Positions 24,951 through 35,265 are shown, numbered from the stretch's first letter. The stretch: DNA of 64,000 nt from FEN-299 sp963717945 (GCA_963717945.1 CAVQXT010000007.1:186001-250000); one strand, 5' to 3'. Made by a program: numbers and translations. Notes: generated from the sequence alone by a model not told the origin.

Positions 24951-26171
24951 ATGATGGCGACCTTCAAATACACCGGGCGGACACGCGGCGGCGAGACGGT
25001 GAGCGGCGAGCGGGCCGCCGACACGATGGACGCGGCGACGATCGCGCTGCGCCGCGAGCAGATCCTGGTGACGAAGATCAGCCCCGTCAAGGCGAAGGCC
25101 GAGCCGAAGGCCGGCGGCGGGAAGCTGAAGGACCGGTCGATCGACTCCAAGAACCTGGCGGTGTTCACGCGCCAGTTCTCGGTGATGATCGATGCCGGCC
25201 TGCCGCTCGTGCAGTGCCTCGACATCCTGGGCAACCAGGAGGAGGACAAGAACTTCTCGCGGATCATCCTCGACACGCGGGCCGACGTCGAGGGGGGCGC
25301 CTCGCTCGCCGACGCGATGAGGAAGCACCCGAAGGCCTTCGACCCGCTGTTCACCAACATGATCGCCGCCGGCGAGGCGGGCGGCATCCTCGACACGATC
25401 CTGAAGCGGCTGGCGGTCTACATCGAGAAGAACGTCAAGCTCAAGCAGCAGGTCAAGTCGGCGATGATCTACCCGATCGCCGTGCTGGCCATCGCGGCCA
25501 TCGTCGTGGCCGTCATCCTCTGGAAGGTCATCCCGACGTTCGCCGCCATGTTCGCCGGCCTCAACGCCGAGCTGCCGCTCCCGACGCGCGTCGTCATCTG
25601 GATGAGCAACACGCTCATCCGCTTCATCCCGTTCATCATCGTCGGCCTGATCGCGGGCGCCGCCGGCTTCCGGCAGTACTACCGCACGGACAAAGGCCGC
25701 CACGTCGTGGACCGGATCGTCCTCCGGCTGCCCGTCCTGGGCATGATCATGCGCAAGATCTCCGTCGCGCGGTTCTGCCGGACGCTCTCGACGCTCATCA
25801 GCTCGGGCGTCCCGATCCTCGACGGCCTCGACATCACCGCGAAGACCTCGGGCAACGCCATCGTCGAGGACGGGATCCTCAAGACGCGCAAGAGCATCGA
25901 GCGCGGCGAGACCGTCGCGGCCCCGCTCAAGCAAACCGGGGTGTTCCCGGCGATGGTGACGCAGATGATTGGCGTCGGCGAGGCGACCGGCGCGCTCGAC
26001 ACGATGCTCACCAAGATCGCCGACTTCTACGAGGAGGAAGTGGACACCGCCGTGGCCGGCCTGCTGACGCTGATGGAACCGCTGATGATCGCCTTCCTGG
26101 GCATCGTCGTCGGCGGGATCGTCATCGCGATGTACATGCCGATCTTCTCGATGATCAGCAAGTTGTCTTAG
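24951..26171 (+). CDS. pilC: Type IV pilus inner-membrane platform protein PilC
   Basis: A 406-residue GspF-family protein. It has two T2SF domains (residues about 70-195 and 275-400) and three TM helices (IAVLAIAAIVVAVILWKVIP, FIPFIIVGLIAGAAGF, IAFLGIVVGGIVIAMYMPIF). Signatures are TRQFSVMIDAGLPLVQCLDI and RTLSTLISSGVPILDGLDI. It couples PilB/PilT to pilin assembly. The start may be the ATG at 24951 or 24954. Confidence 0.97.
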   Translation: MMATFKYTGRTRGGETVSGERAADTMDAATIALRREQILVTKISPVKAKAEPKAGGGKLKDRSIDSKNLAVFTRQFSVMIDAGLPLVQCLDILGNQEEDKNFSRIILDTRADVEGGASLADAMRKHPKAFDPLFTNMIAAGEAGGILDTILKRLAVYIEKNVKLKQQVKSAMIYPIAVLAIAAIVVAVILWKVIPTFAAMFAGLNAELPLPTRVVIWMSNTLIRFIPFIIVGLIAGAAGFRQYYRTDKGRHVVDRIVLRLPVLGMIMRKISVARFCRTLSTLISSGVPILDGLDITAKTSGNAIVEDGILKTRKSIERGETVAAPLKQTGVFPAMVTQMIGVGEATGALDTMLTKIADFYEEEVDTAVAGLLTLMEPLMIAFLGIVVGGIVIAMYMPIFSMISKLS

Positions 26172-26277
26172 CGCGTTGGCCAGTTGTCAGTGGCCGGTTG
26201 CCAGTTGCCAGTGTGTCATGCGCGACAGACTGACCACTGACAACTGGCCACTGACAACTGGTAACTGTCCACGAGAC
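26172..26277. repeat. Heptamer repeat hairpin, CAGTGGC family, between pilC and pilS
   Basis: The left array (GGCCAGTTGTCAGTGGCCGG, GTTGCCAGTTGCCAGTG) is joined by a linker TGTCATGCGCGACA to a right array GACTGAC CACTGAC AACTGGC CACTGAC AACTGGT AACTG. The period is 7 nt. The arms would form a hairpin of more than 30 bp in the pil transcript. Confidence 0.82.
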
Positions 26278-26324
26278 GGCTCGAGCGCGTGGCCATCGGC
26301 CCTCAGCCAGACCGAACGACACCC

Positions 26325-27992
26325 ATGGCTCCATCCGAACGCCGACACCGCCTCCTCTGGCTCATCGCCGGCCGGGCGGCGATCAGCTCGCTGCTGCTCG
26401 GGTCGGGCGTGCTCATCGAGCTCAACCTGCCGGGCGAGCTGCCGGTCAACGCGTTCTACTCGCTCATCGGCCTCACCTACTTCCTGACCGCCGTCTGGGC
26501 GGTGCTGCTGCCGCGGGCCGATCGCTGGCCCTGGCAGGTGGACCTTCAGCTCGGTCTCGACGGCCTGATCGTCTCGGCGTTCATCGTGGTGACCGGAGGC
26601 GTCGCCAGCTACTTCACGCTCCTCTACGTGCTGCCGATCCTGGCGGCCGCGTCCCTGATGCGGCGGCGCGGGGCGCTGATGGTGGCCGCGCTGTCGTCGG
26701 GGCTTTACGCCGGCCTCGTCCTGCTGCAGTACCAAGGACTCTTCGGGGGCGTCGGGGCGTGGATCGTGGCGCCCGCCGAACTGCCGGCCCCGCGCGTCGC
26801 GTTCTACCTGGTCGGCATCCACATCGTCGCGTTCATGGCGGTCGGCGCGCTCGCGAGCTCGCTGGCCGAGCGCCTGCGCCGGGCCGGCCTCAGCCTCGAG
26901 AACGCCTCCACCGAGATCGCGAACCTGCAGGCGTTCAACACGGACGTCATCGAGAGCCTGACGAGCGGCCTGGCCACCGCCGACATCGCCGGCCGAATCC
27001 TCTCGTTCAACCACGCCGCCGAGCTCATCACCGGCCACCAGGCCCAGGCGGTCATCGGCCACGACGTCGTCGAGGTCCTCCGCCTGCCGGAGACGCTGCG
27101 CCAGTTGGTGGCGCGCGACCTCGAAGGCGCGGGCAGCCAGCGGGAAGACTACCTGTATCCCGCCGCCGACGGGCGGACGCTGCAGATCGGCATCGCCGTC
27201 GCCCACCTGATGACGCCGGGCGGCAAGCTCGGCTTCCTCTTCACGTTCCAGGACATCACCGAGATGAAGCGCCTCGAGCGCGAAGCCCGCCTGAGGCAGC
27301 GGCTGGCCGCTGTCGGCGAAATGGCGGCCGGCATCGCGCACGAGATCCGCAACCCGCTGGCCTCGATGTCGGGCTCGCTCCAGGTCCTGCGCGAGGAGCT
27401 GGCGCTCAACGAGGACCAGGCCCAGCTCATGGACATCGTGCTGCGCGAGTCGCAGCGGCTCAACGACACGATCCGCAACTTCCTCACCTACGCCCGCCCG
27501 CAGCAGCCGACGGTGACCAGGCTCGATCTCGGGAAGGTCGTGGCCGACACCGTCCGGCTCCTGCGCCACAGTACCGAGGTCCAGGCCAGTCACGTCATCG
27601 ACGGCGAGGTGCCCGCGTCGCCCGTCTGGTTCGATGCCGACGAAGGACAGGTCCGGCAGATCCTGTGGAACCTGGCGACCAACGGGTTGCGCGCGATGCC
27701 GGACGGCGGCCGCCTGCGCCTGTCGGTGGCCGCGGCGACGCCGCCGGCGTCCGGCCCGCTGCAACGGCCGGGCGCGACGCTCCAGGTGGAGGACGAGGGC
27801 GTCGGCATCCCGCCCGAGGAGCTCGACGGCATCTTCCAGCCGTTCCACGGCACCTTCGCCCGCGGCAACGGCCTCGGCCTCGCCATCGTTCACCGCATCG
27901 TCACCGACTACGACGGGGAGATCCAGGTGCGCTCGGCGGTGGGGAAGGGCACGACGGTGACGGTGACGCTGGGGCAGGGCAGGAACTCGTAG
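26325..27992 (+). CDS. pilS: Sensor histidine kinase PilS
   Basis: The ATG at 26325 gives 555 residues; a GTG at 26289 would add 12. The N-terminal half has about six TM helices (residues 10-180), as in PilS, followed by a PAS domain (NTDVIESLTSGLATADIAGR), a HisKA domain with the phospho-acceptor in AHEIRNPLAS, and a HATPase domain with N-box and GNGLGLAIVHRI. PilS phosphorylates PilR, and in Pseudomonas it senses pilin level in the membrane. It lies between pilC and the four-helix-bundle gene. Confidence 0.93.
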   Translation: MAPSERRHRLLWLIAGRAAISSLLLGSGVLIELNLPGELPVNAFYSLIGLTYFLTAVWAVLLPRADRWPWQVDLQLGLDGLIVSAFIVVTGGVASYFTLLYVLPILAAASLMRRRGALMVAALSSGLYAGLVLLQYQGLFGGVGAWIVAPAELPAPRVAFYLVGIHIVAFMAVGALASSLAERLRRAGLSLENASTEIANLQAFNTDVIESLTSGLATADIAGRILSFNHAAELITGHQAQAVIGHDVVEVLRLPETLRQLVARDLEGAGSQREDYLYPAADGRTLQIGIAVAHLMTPGGKLGFLFTFQDITEMKRLEREARLRQRLAAVGEMAAGIAHEIRNPLASMSGSLQVLREELALNEDQAQLMDIVLRESQRLNDTIRNFLTYARPQQPTVTRLDLGKVVADTVRLLRHSTEVQASHVIDGEVPASPVWFDADEGQVRQILWNLATNGLRAMPDGGRLRLSVAAATPPASGPLQRPGATLQVEDEGVGIPPEELDGIFQPFHGTFARGNGLGLAIVHRIVTDYDGEIQVRSAVGKGTTVTVTLGQGRNS

Positions 27993-28013
27993 CTGGCAGC
28001 GACAGGGACAGCG

Positions 28014-28569
28014 TAGTGGCTAGTGGCCAGTTGGCAGTTGCCAGTGGTCAGTCGACGGCATCGTCGCCGCCGCTGGGCCACGCAGACGGGAGCCATTCAT
28101 GACGGCGGTGAAGACATATCGAGACCTCATCGCATGGCGACGGGGCATGGATCTCGCCTGCGAAGTGTATAAGCTCACGGCGGGCTTCCCGAAGGACGAG
28201 ATGTATGGGCTGACCCGGCAGATCCGCAGCGCGGCGGTGTCGGTCCCCTCGAACCTCGCGGAAGGTCAGGCTCGCGGGCCGAGAGAATTCAGGCACGTCC
28301 TGATGATCTCGCTCGGGTCGCTCCAGGAACTGGAGACGCAGCTTCTTCTCGCCGAGCGGCTCGCATTCGTGACCGCCGCGCAGATCACTGCCGCCATGGA
28401 CGCGGCGGCCGAGGTCGGTCGACTGATGAACGGTCTCGGGAACTCTCTTGGGACCCGGTAGGCGGAGACTATGCAGACGTGCATCATGCTATCGTTCGAC
28501 GTTATGTGGGGCAGCGCATCGGGTTGGCTTCAGGCAGACTGGCCACTGGCAACCGGCAACTGACCACTA
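28014..28569. repeat. CAGTGGC-family hairpin split by the four-helix-bundle gene
   Basis: The left array GTAGTGGCTAGTGGCCAGTT with GGCAGTTGCCAGTGGTCAGT lies at 28014-28055. The matching right array CAGACTGGCCACTGGCAACC with GGCAACTGACCACTA lies at 28534-28569. In the intact copies these arms are about 15 nt apart. Here they are separated by about 480 bp containing one complete gene. pilR starts 3 nt after the right arm. Confidence 0.7.
28099..28461 (+). CDS. Four-helix bundle protein of the 23S rRNA intervening-sequence family
   Basis: A 120-residue all-helical protein with the family signatures YRDLIAWRRGMDLACEVYKL, RQIRSAAVSVPSNLAEGQAR and EFRHVLMISLGSLQELETQL. It matches the S23/IVP group (TIGR02436, PF05635), first found in 23S rRNA intervening sequences but mostly free-standing in genomes. 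The function is unknown; relatives form pentameric bundles and may bind nucleic acid or signal. It is unusually placed between pilS and pilR and flanked by the two halves of a repeat hairpin, which suggests insertion. Confidence 0.92.
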   Translation: MTAVKTYRDLIAWRRGMDLACEVYKLTAGFPKDEMYGLTRQIRSAAVSVPSNLAEGQARGPREFRHVLMISLGSLQELETQLLLAERLAFVTAAQITAAMDAAAEVGRLMNGLGNSLGTR

Positions 28570-28571
28570 CG

Positions 28572-29990
<1,419 letters not shown>

Positions 29991-30640
29991 CGGCTTACGG
30001 TTTGCGCCTTACTGCGTCATGAGCCGGGGTCACCCTGGCCCATGAAAATGGCAGCTGCCGAGCACGGCGCCGCGCGTGGCGACCACGTCCGATTGAACGC
30101 CGCGTCTCGGGTCTGCCGGCTCGCAAAGCGGCCCCTCCCTGGCACCACGGTCGGGGCAGGTTTACGCTTTGCTCGGGCAGATCCCTGCGGCGCGGCATCG
30201 GACCGACCGGGCCGCCTGGCCGCGGCGCTGTTGTTCTAAACACGCCCCACGCGGGTTGGCGACTCGACGGTGGCCGGCCGGAGATCGCCCGACGGGCGGG
30301 TGGCGCCAGGCGTTCTCCGCGACCGACGCCACGCGTGGCGTCGGTGTCCGACTTGGCCGTCGCTCGTCGCTCGGCCAAGCCGGGCGCGGAGCCTCCCCCC
30401 AGCGGGCCGAGCGCGACGCCCGTGACAAGCGCTGTGTGCGCGAGGACGCTGGGGGATCCTGGCGACAGGACCCGCCAGGCGCCAACCCGTCCCCCCGCGA
30501 CCCCGTCATCGAGCGGATTGCCGAGCCCCGGCGCCATTTTCTGAGCACGCCTCACGGCCAACGGAGTGGCCAGTGATCAGTGGCTGGTTGTCAGTCTGTC
30601 ATGCGTGCCAGACTGGCCACTGGCAACTGGGAACTGACCA
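29991..30640. other. Structured GC-rich region between pilR and the pilin duplication
   Basis: No convincing gene is seen in these 650 bp; long minus-strand frames here look like GC-driven artefacts. The left end has a GTAAGGC-family relic (GCGGCTTACGGTTTGCGCCT). The middle has a perfect 24-nt palindrome ACCGACGCCACG/CGTGGCGTCGGT (30322-30345) and a hairpin TTGGCCG...CGGCCAA (30353-30378), plus other GC stems. The right end is a CAGTGGC-family hairpin. A structured RNA is possible but unproven. Confidence 0.45.
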
Positions 30641-30652
30641 CTACAGTGGCTG
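30566..30652. repeat. Heptamer repeat hairpin, CAGTGGC family, upstream of pilA copy 1
   Basis: The left array AGTGGCCAGTGATCAGTGGC, TGGTTGTCAGTC is followed by the linker TGTCATGCGTGC, then the right array CAGACTGGCCACTGGCAACT, GGGAACTGACCACTA. The period is 7 nt. The linker core TGTCATGCGTG is shared with the 23-bp tandem array at 52155-52312. Confidence 0.82.
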
Positions 30653-30821
30653 ACGCCCGGCTCTGCTGAAGATATTCTCCGGCTGCCGATTGACAAAGAA
30701 CGTCAGTACAATGTGACGTAGATTGTCAGCGGCCGGGGTGAGACGGGGAATCCCGGGGCGGGGCGCACCAGAAATGAGCGATAATAGGCCTGATTTTGCG
30801 AAGACGACATCGGTCGCCTGG

Positions 30822-30837
30822 TGGCATACGGGTTGCT
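30822..30837 (+). promoter_or_regulatory. Sigma-54 promoter of pilA copy 1
   Basis: TGGCATACGGGTTGCT fits the -24/-12 consensus TGGCAC-N5-TTGCW with exact GG-N10-GC spacing (GG 30823-30824, GC 30835-30836). It lies about 115 bp upstream of the pilin ATG. TGTCA/TGACA-type words (TTGACAAAGAACGTC, GTGACGTAGATTGTCAG) conserved in both copies at 30688-30731 could be PilR sites. Confidence 0.88.
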
Positions 30838-30950
30838 CATGCATTCGCCAGCAGATGTGAAAGGCGCTGGCCGAACGCGGCACGGGACAGGCGCCCAACG
30901 ATGTCGCCGGCAGCGCCGGCAGCCGCAATAGTGGAAGCAAGGAGCGACCC

Positions 30951-31484
30951 ATGAGACTCAGGAAGAACGAAGGGTTCACGCTGATCGAACTGCTGATCGT
31001 CGTCGCCATCATCGGCATCATCGCCGCCATCGCGGTGCCGGGCCTCATGCGCGCCCGGATGTCGGGCAACGAGGCGTCGGCCATCGGTTCGCTGCGCGCC
31101 ATCAACAGCTCGCAGGCCACCTTCGCGTCGAGCTGCGCGGCGGGCAATACGCGCAGTCGCTCGTGGCCCTCTCCACGCCGCCGACTGCTGGCGGTGGAGA
31201 AGGATTCATCAGCCAGGACCTGAAGATGAGATCCGTCGGTGAAGAGCGGCTATTACGGTCGCTCCTGGGCCGGGGAGCCGGCAACGTCACGGGCACGGGG
31301 CGACCTGCAATGCGGCCATCCTGGATCGACGTACTATTCCACAGCGATTCCGCTCACAGTCGGCAGCACTGGCCAGCGCGCGTTCGCCTCGAACCAGTCC
31401 GGCACGATCTGGCAGAATGTCGCCGGCACGGCGCCGACGGAGGCCGAGATGGCGCCGAGCGGTGGCGGCACGGTGATTCAGTAG
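30951..31484 (+). pseudogene. pilA: Type IV major pilin-like gene, copy 1, frameshifted
   Basis: The start MRLRKNEGFTLIELLIVVAI has the prepilin cleavage site (G/FTLIE) and the hydrophobic N-terminal helix. The frame breaks near 31147 (one base fewer than copy 2, GGCAATACGC against GGCATGTACGC) and is restored near 31229 (one extra base, ATGAGATCC). A diverged out-of-frame stretch lies at 31255-31310. The end reads PGSTYYSTAIPLTVG...GGTVIQ. An intact protein would have about 175 residues. It may be a true pseudogene or a consensus error in the duplication. Confidence 0.82.
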
Positions 31485-31509
31485 CGCCCTCGGTCGCGAA
31501 GCCTGGAAA

Positions 31510-31543
31510 CGACGCCCGGCCAGATTAGACTGGCCGGGCGTCG
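31510..31543 (+). terminator. Terminator hairpin after pilA copy 1
   Basis: CGACGCCCGGCCAG pairs perfectly with CTGGCCGGGCGTCG around loop ATTAGA (14-bp stem), followed by CTTCG. It lies 25 bp after the pilin stop. Copy 2 has the same stem with one compensated base pair, which supports selection for the structure. Confidence 0.8.
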
Positions 31544-31799
31544 CTTCGTACGGACCATCCACGGGCGAGGGGTTACGCTCTCAGCCGAGGGTCTTAACCG
31601 GACACTAATGGCCACTCGCCTCACAGCGACTGTTCTCCAGCGGCCGCAGGTATTCCCCGTCTCGCGGTTGACAAGGAACGTCGGTAGAGGTGACGTAGAT
31701 TGTCAGCGGTCGGGGTGAAAGGAGAGTCCTGGGCGGGACAGGGCCCCGGAAATGAGCGATAATACGGCCGATTCTTACGAGACGGACATCTGGGCGTGG

Positions 31800-31815
31800 T
31801 GGCATACGGGTTGCT
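31800..31815 (+). promoter_or_regulatory. Sigma-54 promoter of pilA copy 2
   Basis: TGGCATACGGGTTGCT is identical to the copy 1 promoter, with GG at 31801-31802 and GC at 31813-31814. The bases just upstream differ between copies (GGCGTGG against CGCCTGG) while the promoter itself is unchanged. The pilin start is 113 bp downstream. Confidence 0.88.
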
Positions 31816-31927
31816 CATGCATTCGCCAGCAGATGTGAAAGGCGCTGGCCGAACGCGGCACGGGACAGGCGCCCAACGATGTCGCCGGCAGCGCCGGCAG
31901 CCGCAATAGTGGAAGAAGGAGCGACCC

Positions 31928-32460
31928 ATGAGACTCAGGAAGCACGAAGGGTTCACGCTGATCGAACTGCTGATCGTCGTCGCCATCATCGGCATCATCG
32001 CCGCCATCGCGGTGCCGGGCCTCATGCGCGCCCGAATGTCGGGCAACGAGGCGTCGGCCATCGGTTCGCTGCGCGCCATCAACAGCTCGCAGGCCACCTT
32101 CGCGTCGAGCTGCGCGGCGGGCATGTACGCTCAGACGCTCGTGGCCCTTTCCACGCCGCCGACTGCTGGCGGTGGAGAAGGATTCATCAGCCAGGACCTG
32201 AAGTTGAATCCGTCGGTGAAGAGCGGCTATACGGTCCTCCTGGCGGCAGGAGCCGGCAACGTCGCTGTACGGGGACGACCTGCAATGGGGCGACCCGGGA
32301 TCGACATACTATTCCACGGCGATTCCGGTCACAGTCGGCGGCACTGGTCAGCGGGCGTTCGCCTCGAACCAGTCCGGCACGATCTGGCAGGATGTCTCTG
32401 GCATGCCGCCGACGGAGACGGCCAGATGGCGCCGAGCGGCAGCGGCACGTGATTCAGTAG
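31928..32460 (+). pseudogene. pilA: Type IV major pilin-like gene, copy 2, frameshifted
   Basis: It starts MRLRKHEGFTLIELLIVVAI, a type IVa prepilin with short leader and conserved Glu5 of the mature chain. The frame is intact to about AAGAGNVAV. It then appears to lose one base near 32264 (GCTGTACGGGG), one near 32424 (GGCCAGATGG where copy 1 has GGCCGAGATGG) and one near 32449 (GGCACGTGATT where copy 1 has GGCACGGTGATT). The expected end is QDVSGMPPTE...SGTVIQ. As read, a truncated 174-residue chimaeric product would be made. Confidence 0.82.
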
Positions 32461-32482
32461 CGACCTCAGTCACCAAGCCTGG

Positions 32483-32522
32483 AAACGACGCCCGGCCACA
32501 TTCCAGTGGCCGGGCGTCGTTT
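32483..32522 (+). terminator. Terminator hairpin after pilA copy 2
   Basis: AAACGACGCCCGGCCAC pairs over 17 bp with GTGGCCGGGCGTCGTTT around loop ATTCCA. The stem-top pair is C:G here and G:C in copy 1, a compensatory change. The following TTTCG gives a short T run within the stem end. Confidence 0.82.
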
Positions 32523-32638
32523 CGTACGGACCATCCACGGTCTGAGGCCCGCCTCGCTAGACTTGCGGCCCGAGGCACGGTAACCTGCCGGACGGTCGCC
32601 CATCCCTGAGCGCCCTCCAGTCGCCTTCTGAGGTTGCC

Positions 32639-35179
32639 ATGTCAATCGACTCGGCCCCCGAGTGTGAGAGTCGTCCCGGCCCCCTGGACTCGTCAGAATT
32701 GGCCGCGCGCAGGTTTGCGTGGCGGGGATGGTGGGCCGCGCTCGCGGTGGCCGTGGCGATCGTTCCGGTCAGCGGCGTTTTCACGCTGAACCGCGTGTTC
32801 TACACGCGCGACCTCAGCCTGATCTTCTGGGGGCGCTACCTCTGGTTCCGGCGCAATCTTCTTTCCGGGCAGTGGCCGCTCTGGGACCCATACATCGGCG
32901 CCGGGCAGTCAGCGGTGGCCGACGCGCTGAATCAGATGTTCCTGCTGCCGACCGTCGCGCTGCGCCTGGTGGGCAGCGAGGTCGTCGGCTTCAATCTGTG
33001 GGTGGCGCTGCCGTTTCCGCTGGCGGCGCTCGGAACCTACCTGTTTCTCCGGCGGCGGTTCTCACCGTCTGCGTCGGCCTTGGGCGCCATCGCCTTCGCG
33101 GTCTCGGGTCCCGTGGTGTCGACTGGGAACTTCCCGAATCTCTCCTGGTCGGTGGCGGCCATGCCGTGGGTGCTCTGGGCCATCGACCGCGTGATTGCCG
33201 CCCGACGTCCGGCGGACGTGGCGCTGCTCGCTCTTGCGTTCGCGTGCCAGGCGCTCGCCGGAGAGCCGGTGACCCTGACCGCCACGGGTGCGGTCGGCGT
33301 CGCGTATGCGTTGTGGGTCGGTCCGGCGGACCGCGAAACCGGCTTGCTCGATCGGTTGCGCGGAACGGCTGCCGTGGGAGCCGGGCTCGCGATGGGTTTC
33401 GCTTCCGCCGCCATCCAGTTTCTGCCTCTCGCCGAAGCGGTCCGTGATTCCTGGCGCGCTGACGGCACGGCCGGGGATTTCTGGGCCTTGCACCCCTTGG
33501 CTGTCGCGGAGATGTTCTCGCCGCACCTGTTCGGTGATTACTTTACCAGCTTCAGCATTTCGACCCTGCCCTGGATGCGGCCGCTCAACAGTGGTCGCGA
33601 CCCGTTCTTCTACTCGATCTATTTCGGGACCGCGCTGGTGTCGGTGGCCCTGTTTGGAGTGATCGCGGGGGAGCGGCGGCGCTGGGCGGGATTCTGGACG
33701 GTGGCGGGGCTTTCAGCGCTGTTTGCGGCGTTCGGGTCTCACACGTTGTTCTATCCGTTTCTGAAAAGCTACCTACCCGTCGTCGCGACGTTCCGGTTCC
33801 CGGTGAAGTACTTGCTGGTCCTGACTCTGGCGCTGGCGGCACTGGCCGCCGCGGGCTGGGACGCCCTGCTGGATCTGGACCGGCGCACTGCGGCACCGCG
33901 CAGGTATCGCGGGGCGCAGATCGGTGCGGTCACGTTTCCCGCACTGGTCGCCCTGTTGACGTATGCGCTCGCTGGCGCCTGTCTCTACCTGCCAAATCAG
34001 GCTGCACATGCGGCCTCTTGGCTGGCGCGTTACGTCGGAATCGCCGACCCGACCGCAGCCGCCGACTACGTCCTCACGACGCTGCCCGACGCTTCGAGCC
34101 GCTTGATGCTGCTGGCCTTTGCCGGGGGGCTCTTTCTCGCGGTGGCCTCCACGAGGCGACGGGAAGCTGTTCTTGCCCGGGCGGCGCTGTACGGTCTGAT
34201 CGGGGTGGAACTCGTCGCTGCCGCGTGGGACATCAACCCGACGTTCGATGCCGTTCACTTCCGACAACCAGGCTGGATCAGTGCCACACGCGGCGACGAG
34301 CAGAGCCGCACGTACATTGGCGGCAAATTGGGAAGCCTATACACCGTGGACCATTTGGATGGCGGGCGGATGATGTACCCAATCGCGATGTCGCCTGCCG
34401 AAGGCCGCAGCGCGTCCGCCGTGCAGATGGCGTACAGCGCGGGAGCCTGGCGACTTCGCGAGATGCTGTCTTACGACCTTGCCGTCTTGTGGCCGCGACG
34501 GGTCGACCTGGTCGCGTCCAGGTTTTATAAGTCGGACCGGGCGACGCGCGACCGGTTCCTGTGGAGGACAGGGGTTCGCTACCGTATCCTCCCGACGGGG
34601 GTGGGCGGTGGTCGTCCGTCGGTCCCGGTCGATTACGTCATGGGCGTCCGCTTGTTCGACTGGGGCCCCGTCTTTCCCCGGGTCTCCATCGTCCCGAAGG
34701 CGATGACCGTACCGGACGTCCGCCAGCAGGTCGACCAATTGTTCAGCCCGGCCTTCGACCCGACACAGACCGTGTCGCTGTCCACACAGGCAGTGCAGGT
34801 CTGGGGCCGTCCGGGTCAGCCGGTTGCGCCATTCGCACGCGTGACGGGGGAGCGGCCAGACGAGATGACGGTGCAAGCGGATTTGCCCGCAACGGGAGGC
34901 TACCTGCTGGTGCTCGATTCCTTCTCGCCTGGCTGGCATGTGACCGTGGACGGCTCGAACGCGTCGATGCTCCAGGCCAACGCCTTGTTCAGGGCCGTGC
35001 GGCTCGTTCCAGGCCGCCACATCGTCGTATTCCGCTACTTACCCGCATCCTTCCTCGTCGGCGCAAGCATCTCGGCGGTTTCGGGGCTGGCGATGCTGGG
35101 GCTCTGGGCGTTCGGTCGGCGGAGAACTCACGCAAGAAGCCAGGCATCGGACACGAGCAGGGCGGCCGGAAACCCATAA
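32639..35179 (+). CDS. YfhO-like multi-pass membrane protein
   Basis: An 846-residue protein with about 12-14 hydrophobic helices in the first 500 residues. An early loop motif VFYTRDLSLIFWGRYLWFRR is like the RD loop of GT-C-fold enzymes. The periplasmic C-terminal domain ends LLVLDSFSPGWHVTVDG...RLVPGRHIVVFRYLP plus a last TM helix, which is the YfhO (PF09586) end. YfhO homologues are thought to glycosylate cell-surface polymers. The substrate here is unknown. The gene follows the pilins, so pilin or envelope glycosylation is only a guess. Confidence 0.85.
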   Translation: MSIDSAPECESRPGPLDSSELAARRFAWRGWWAALAVAVAIVPVSGVFTLNRVFYTRDLSLIFWGRYLWFRRNLLSGQWPLWDPYIGAGQSAVADALNQMFLLPTVALRLVGSEVVGFNLWVALPFPLAALGTYLFLRRRFSPSASALGAIAFAVSGPVVSTGNFPNLSWSVAAMPWVLWAIDRVIAARRPADVALLALAFACQALAGEPVTLTATGAVGVAYALWVGPADRETGLLDRLRGTAAVGAGLAMGFASAAIQFLPLAEAVRDSWRADGTAGDFWALHPLAVAEMFSPHLFGDYFTSFSISTLPWMRPLNSGRDPFFYSIYFGTALVSVALFGVIAGERRRWAGFWTVAGLSALFAAFGSHTLFYPFLKSYLPVVATFRFPVKYLLVLTLALAALAAAGWDALLDLDRRTAAPRRYRGAQIGAVTFPALVALLTYALAGACLYLPNQAAHAASWLARYVGIADPTAAADYVLTTLPDASSRLMLLAFAGGLFLAVASTRRREAVLARAALYGLIGVELVAAAWDINPTFDAVHFRQPGWISATRGDEQSRTYIGGKLGSLYTVDHLDGGRMMYPIAMSPAEGRSASAVQMAYSAGAWRLREMLSYDLAVLWPRRVDLVASRFYKSDRATRDRFLWRTGVRYRILPTGVGGGRPSVPVDYVMGVRLFDWGPVFPRVSIVPKAMTVPDVRQQVDQLFSPAFDPTQTVSLSTQAVQVWGRPGQPVAPFARVTGERPDEMTVQADLPATGGYLLVLDSFSPGWHVTVDGSNASMLQANALFRAVRLVPGRHIVVFRYLPASFLVGASISAVSGLAMLGLWAFGRRRTHARSQASDTSRAAGNP

Positions 35180-35200
35180 CGAGGAGCGACGTAAAACGAT

Positions 35201-35260
35201 ACCGTGATCCGCTGCCAGCTATCCCGGTTCCCGTCCTTGGACCGTGATCCGCTGCCAGCT
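35201..35260. repeat. 20-bp direct repeat, period 40
   Basis: ACCGTGATCCGCTGCCAGCT occurs at 35201-35220 and exactly again at 35241-35260, immediately before a TATAAT box. The repeats could be a paired regulator-binding site for the downstream VKOR-DsbA gene or a simple duplication. Confidence 0.7.
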
Positions 35261-35265
35261 CCCTG

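Larger units (their letters stand above)
30675..32541. repeat. Tandem duplication of the pilin transcription unit, period 977 bp
   Basis: Two closely related units, about 30675-31563 and 31650-32541, each contain a leader, sigma-54 promoter, pilin reading frame and terminator hairpin. Corresponding points (ATG 30951 and 31928) are 977 bp apart. Similarity is near-perfect from about 30822 to the pilin middle and lower in the pilin 3' half and in the first 100 bp of the leader. This is a gene duplication, not an insertion sequence. Confidence 0.88.

Noticed and set aside
29995..30561. 189-codon minus-strand open frame in the pilR-pilA gap
   Set aside because: The product is low-complexity Arg/Pro/Gly with no motif, and the frame crosses palindromes. 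It looks like a GC-bias artefact.
30675..32541. Insertion sequence flanking the pilins
   Set aside because: The duplicated unit encodes only a pilin with its promoter and terminator. There is no transposase, terminal inverted repeat or target duplication.
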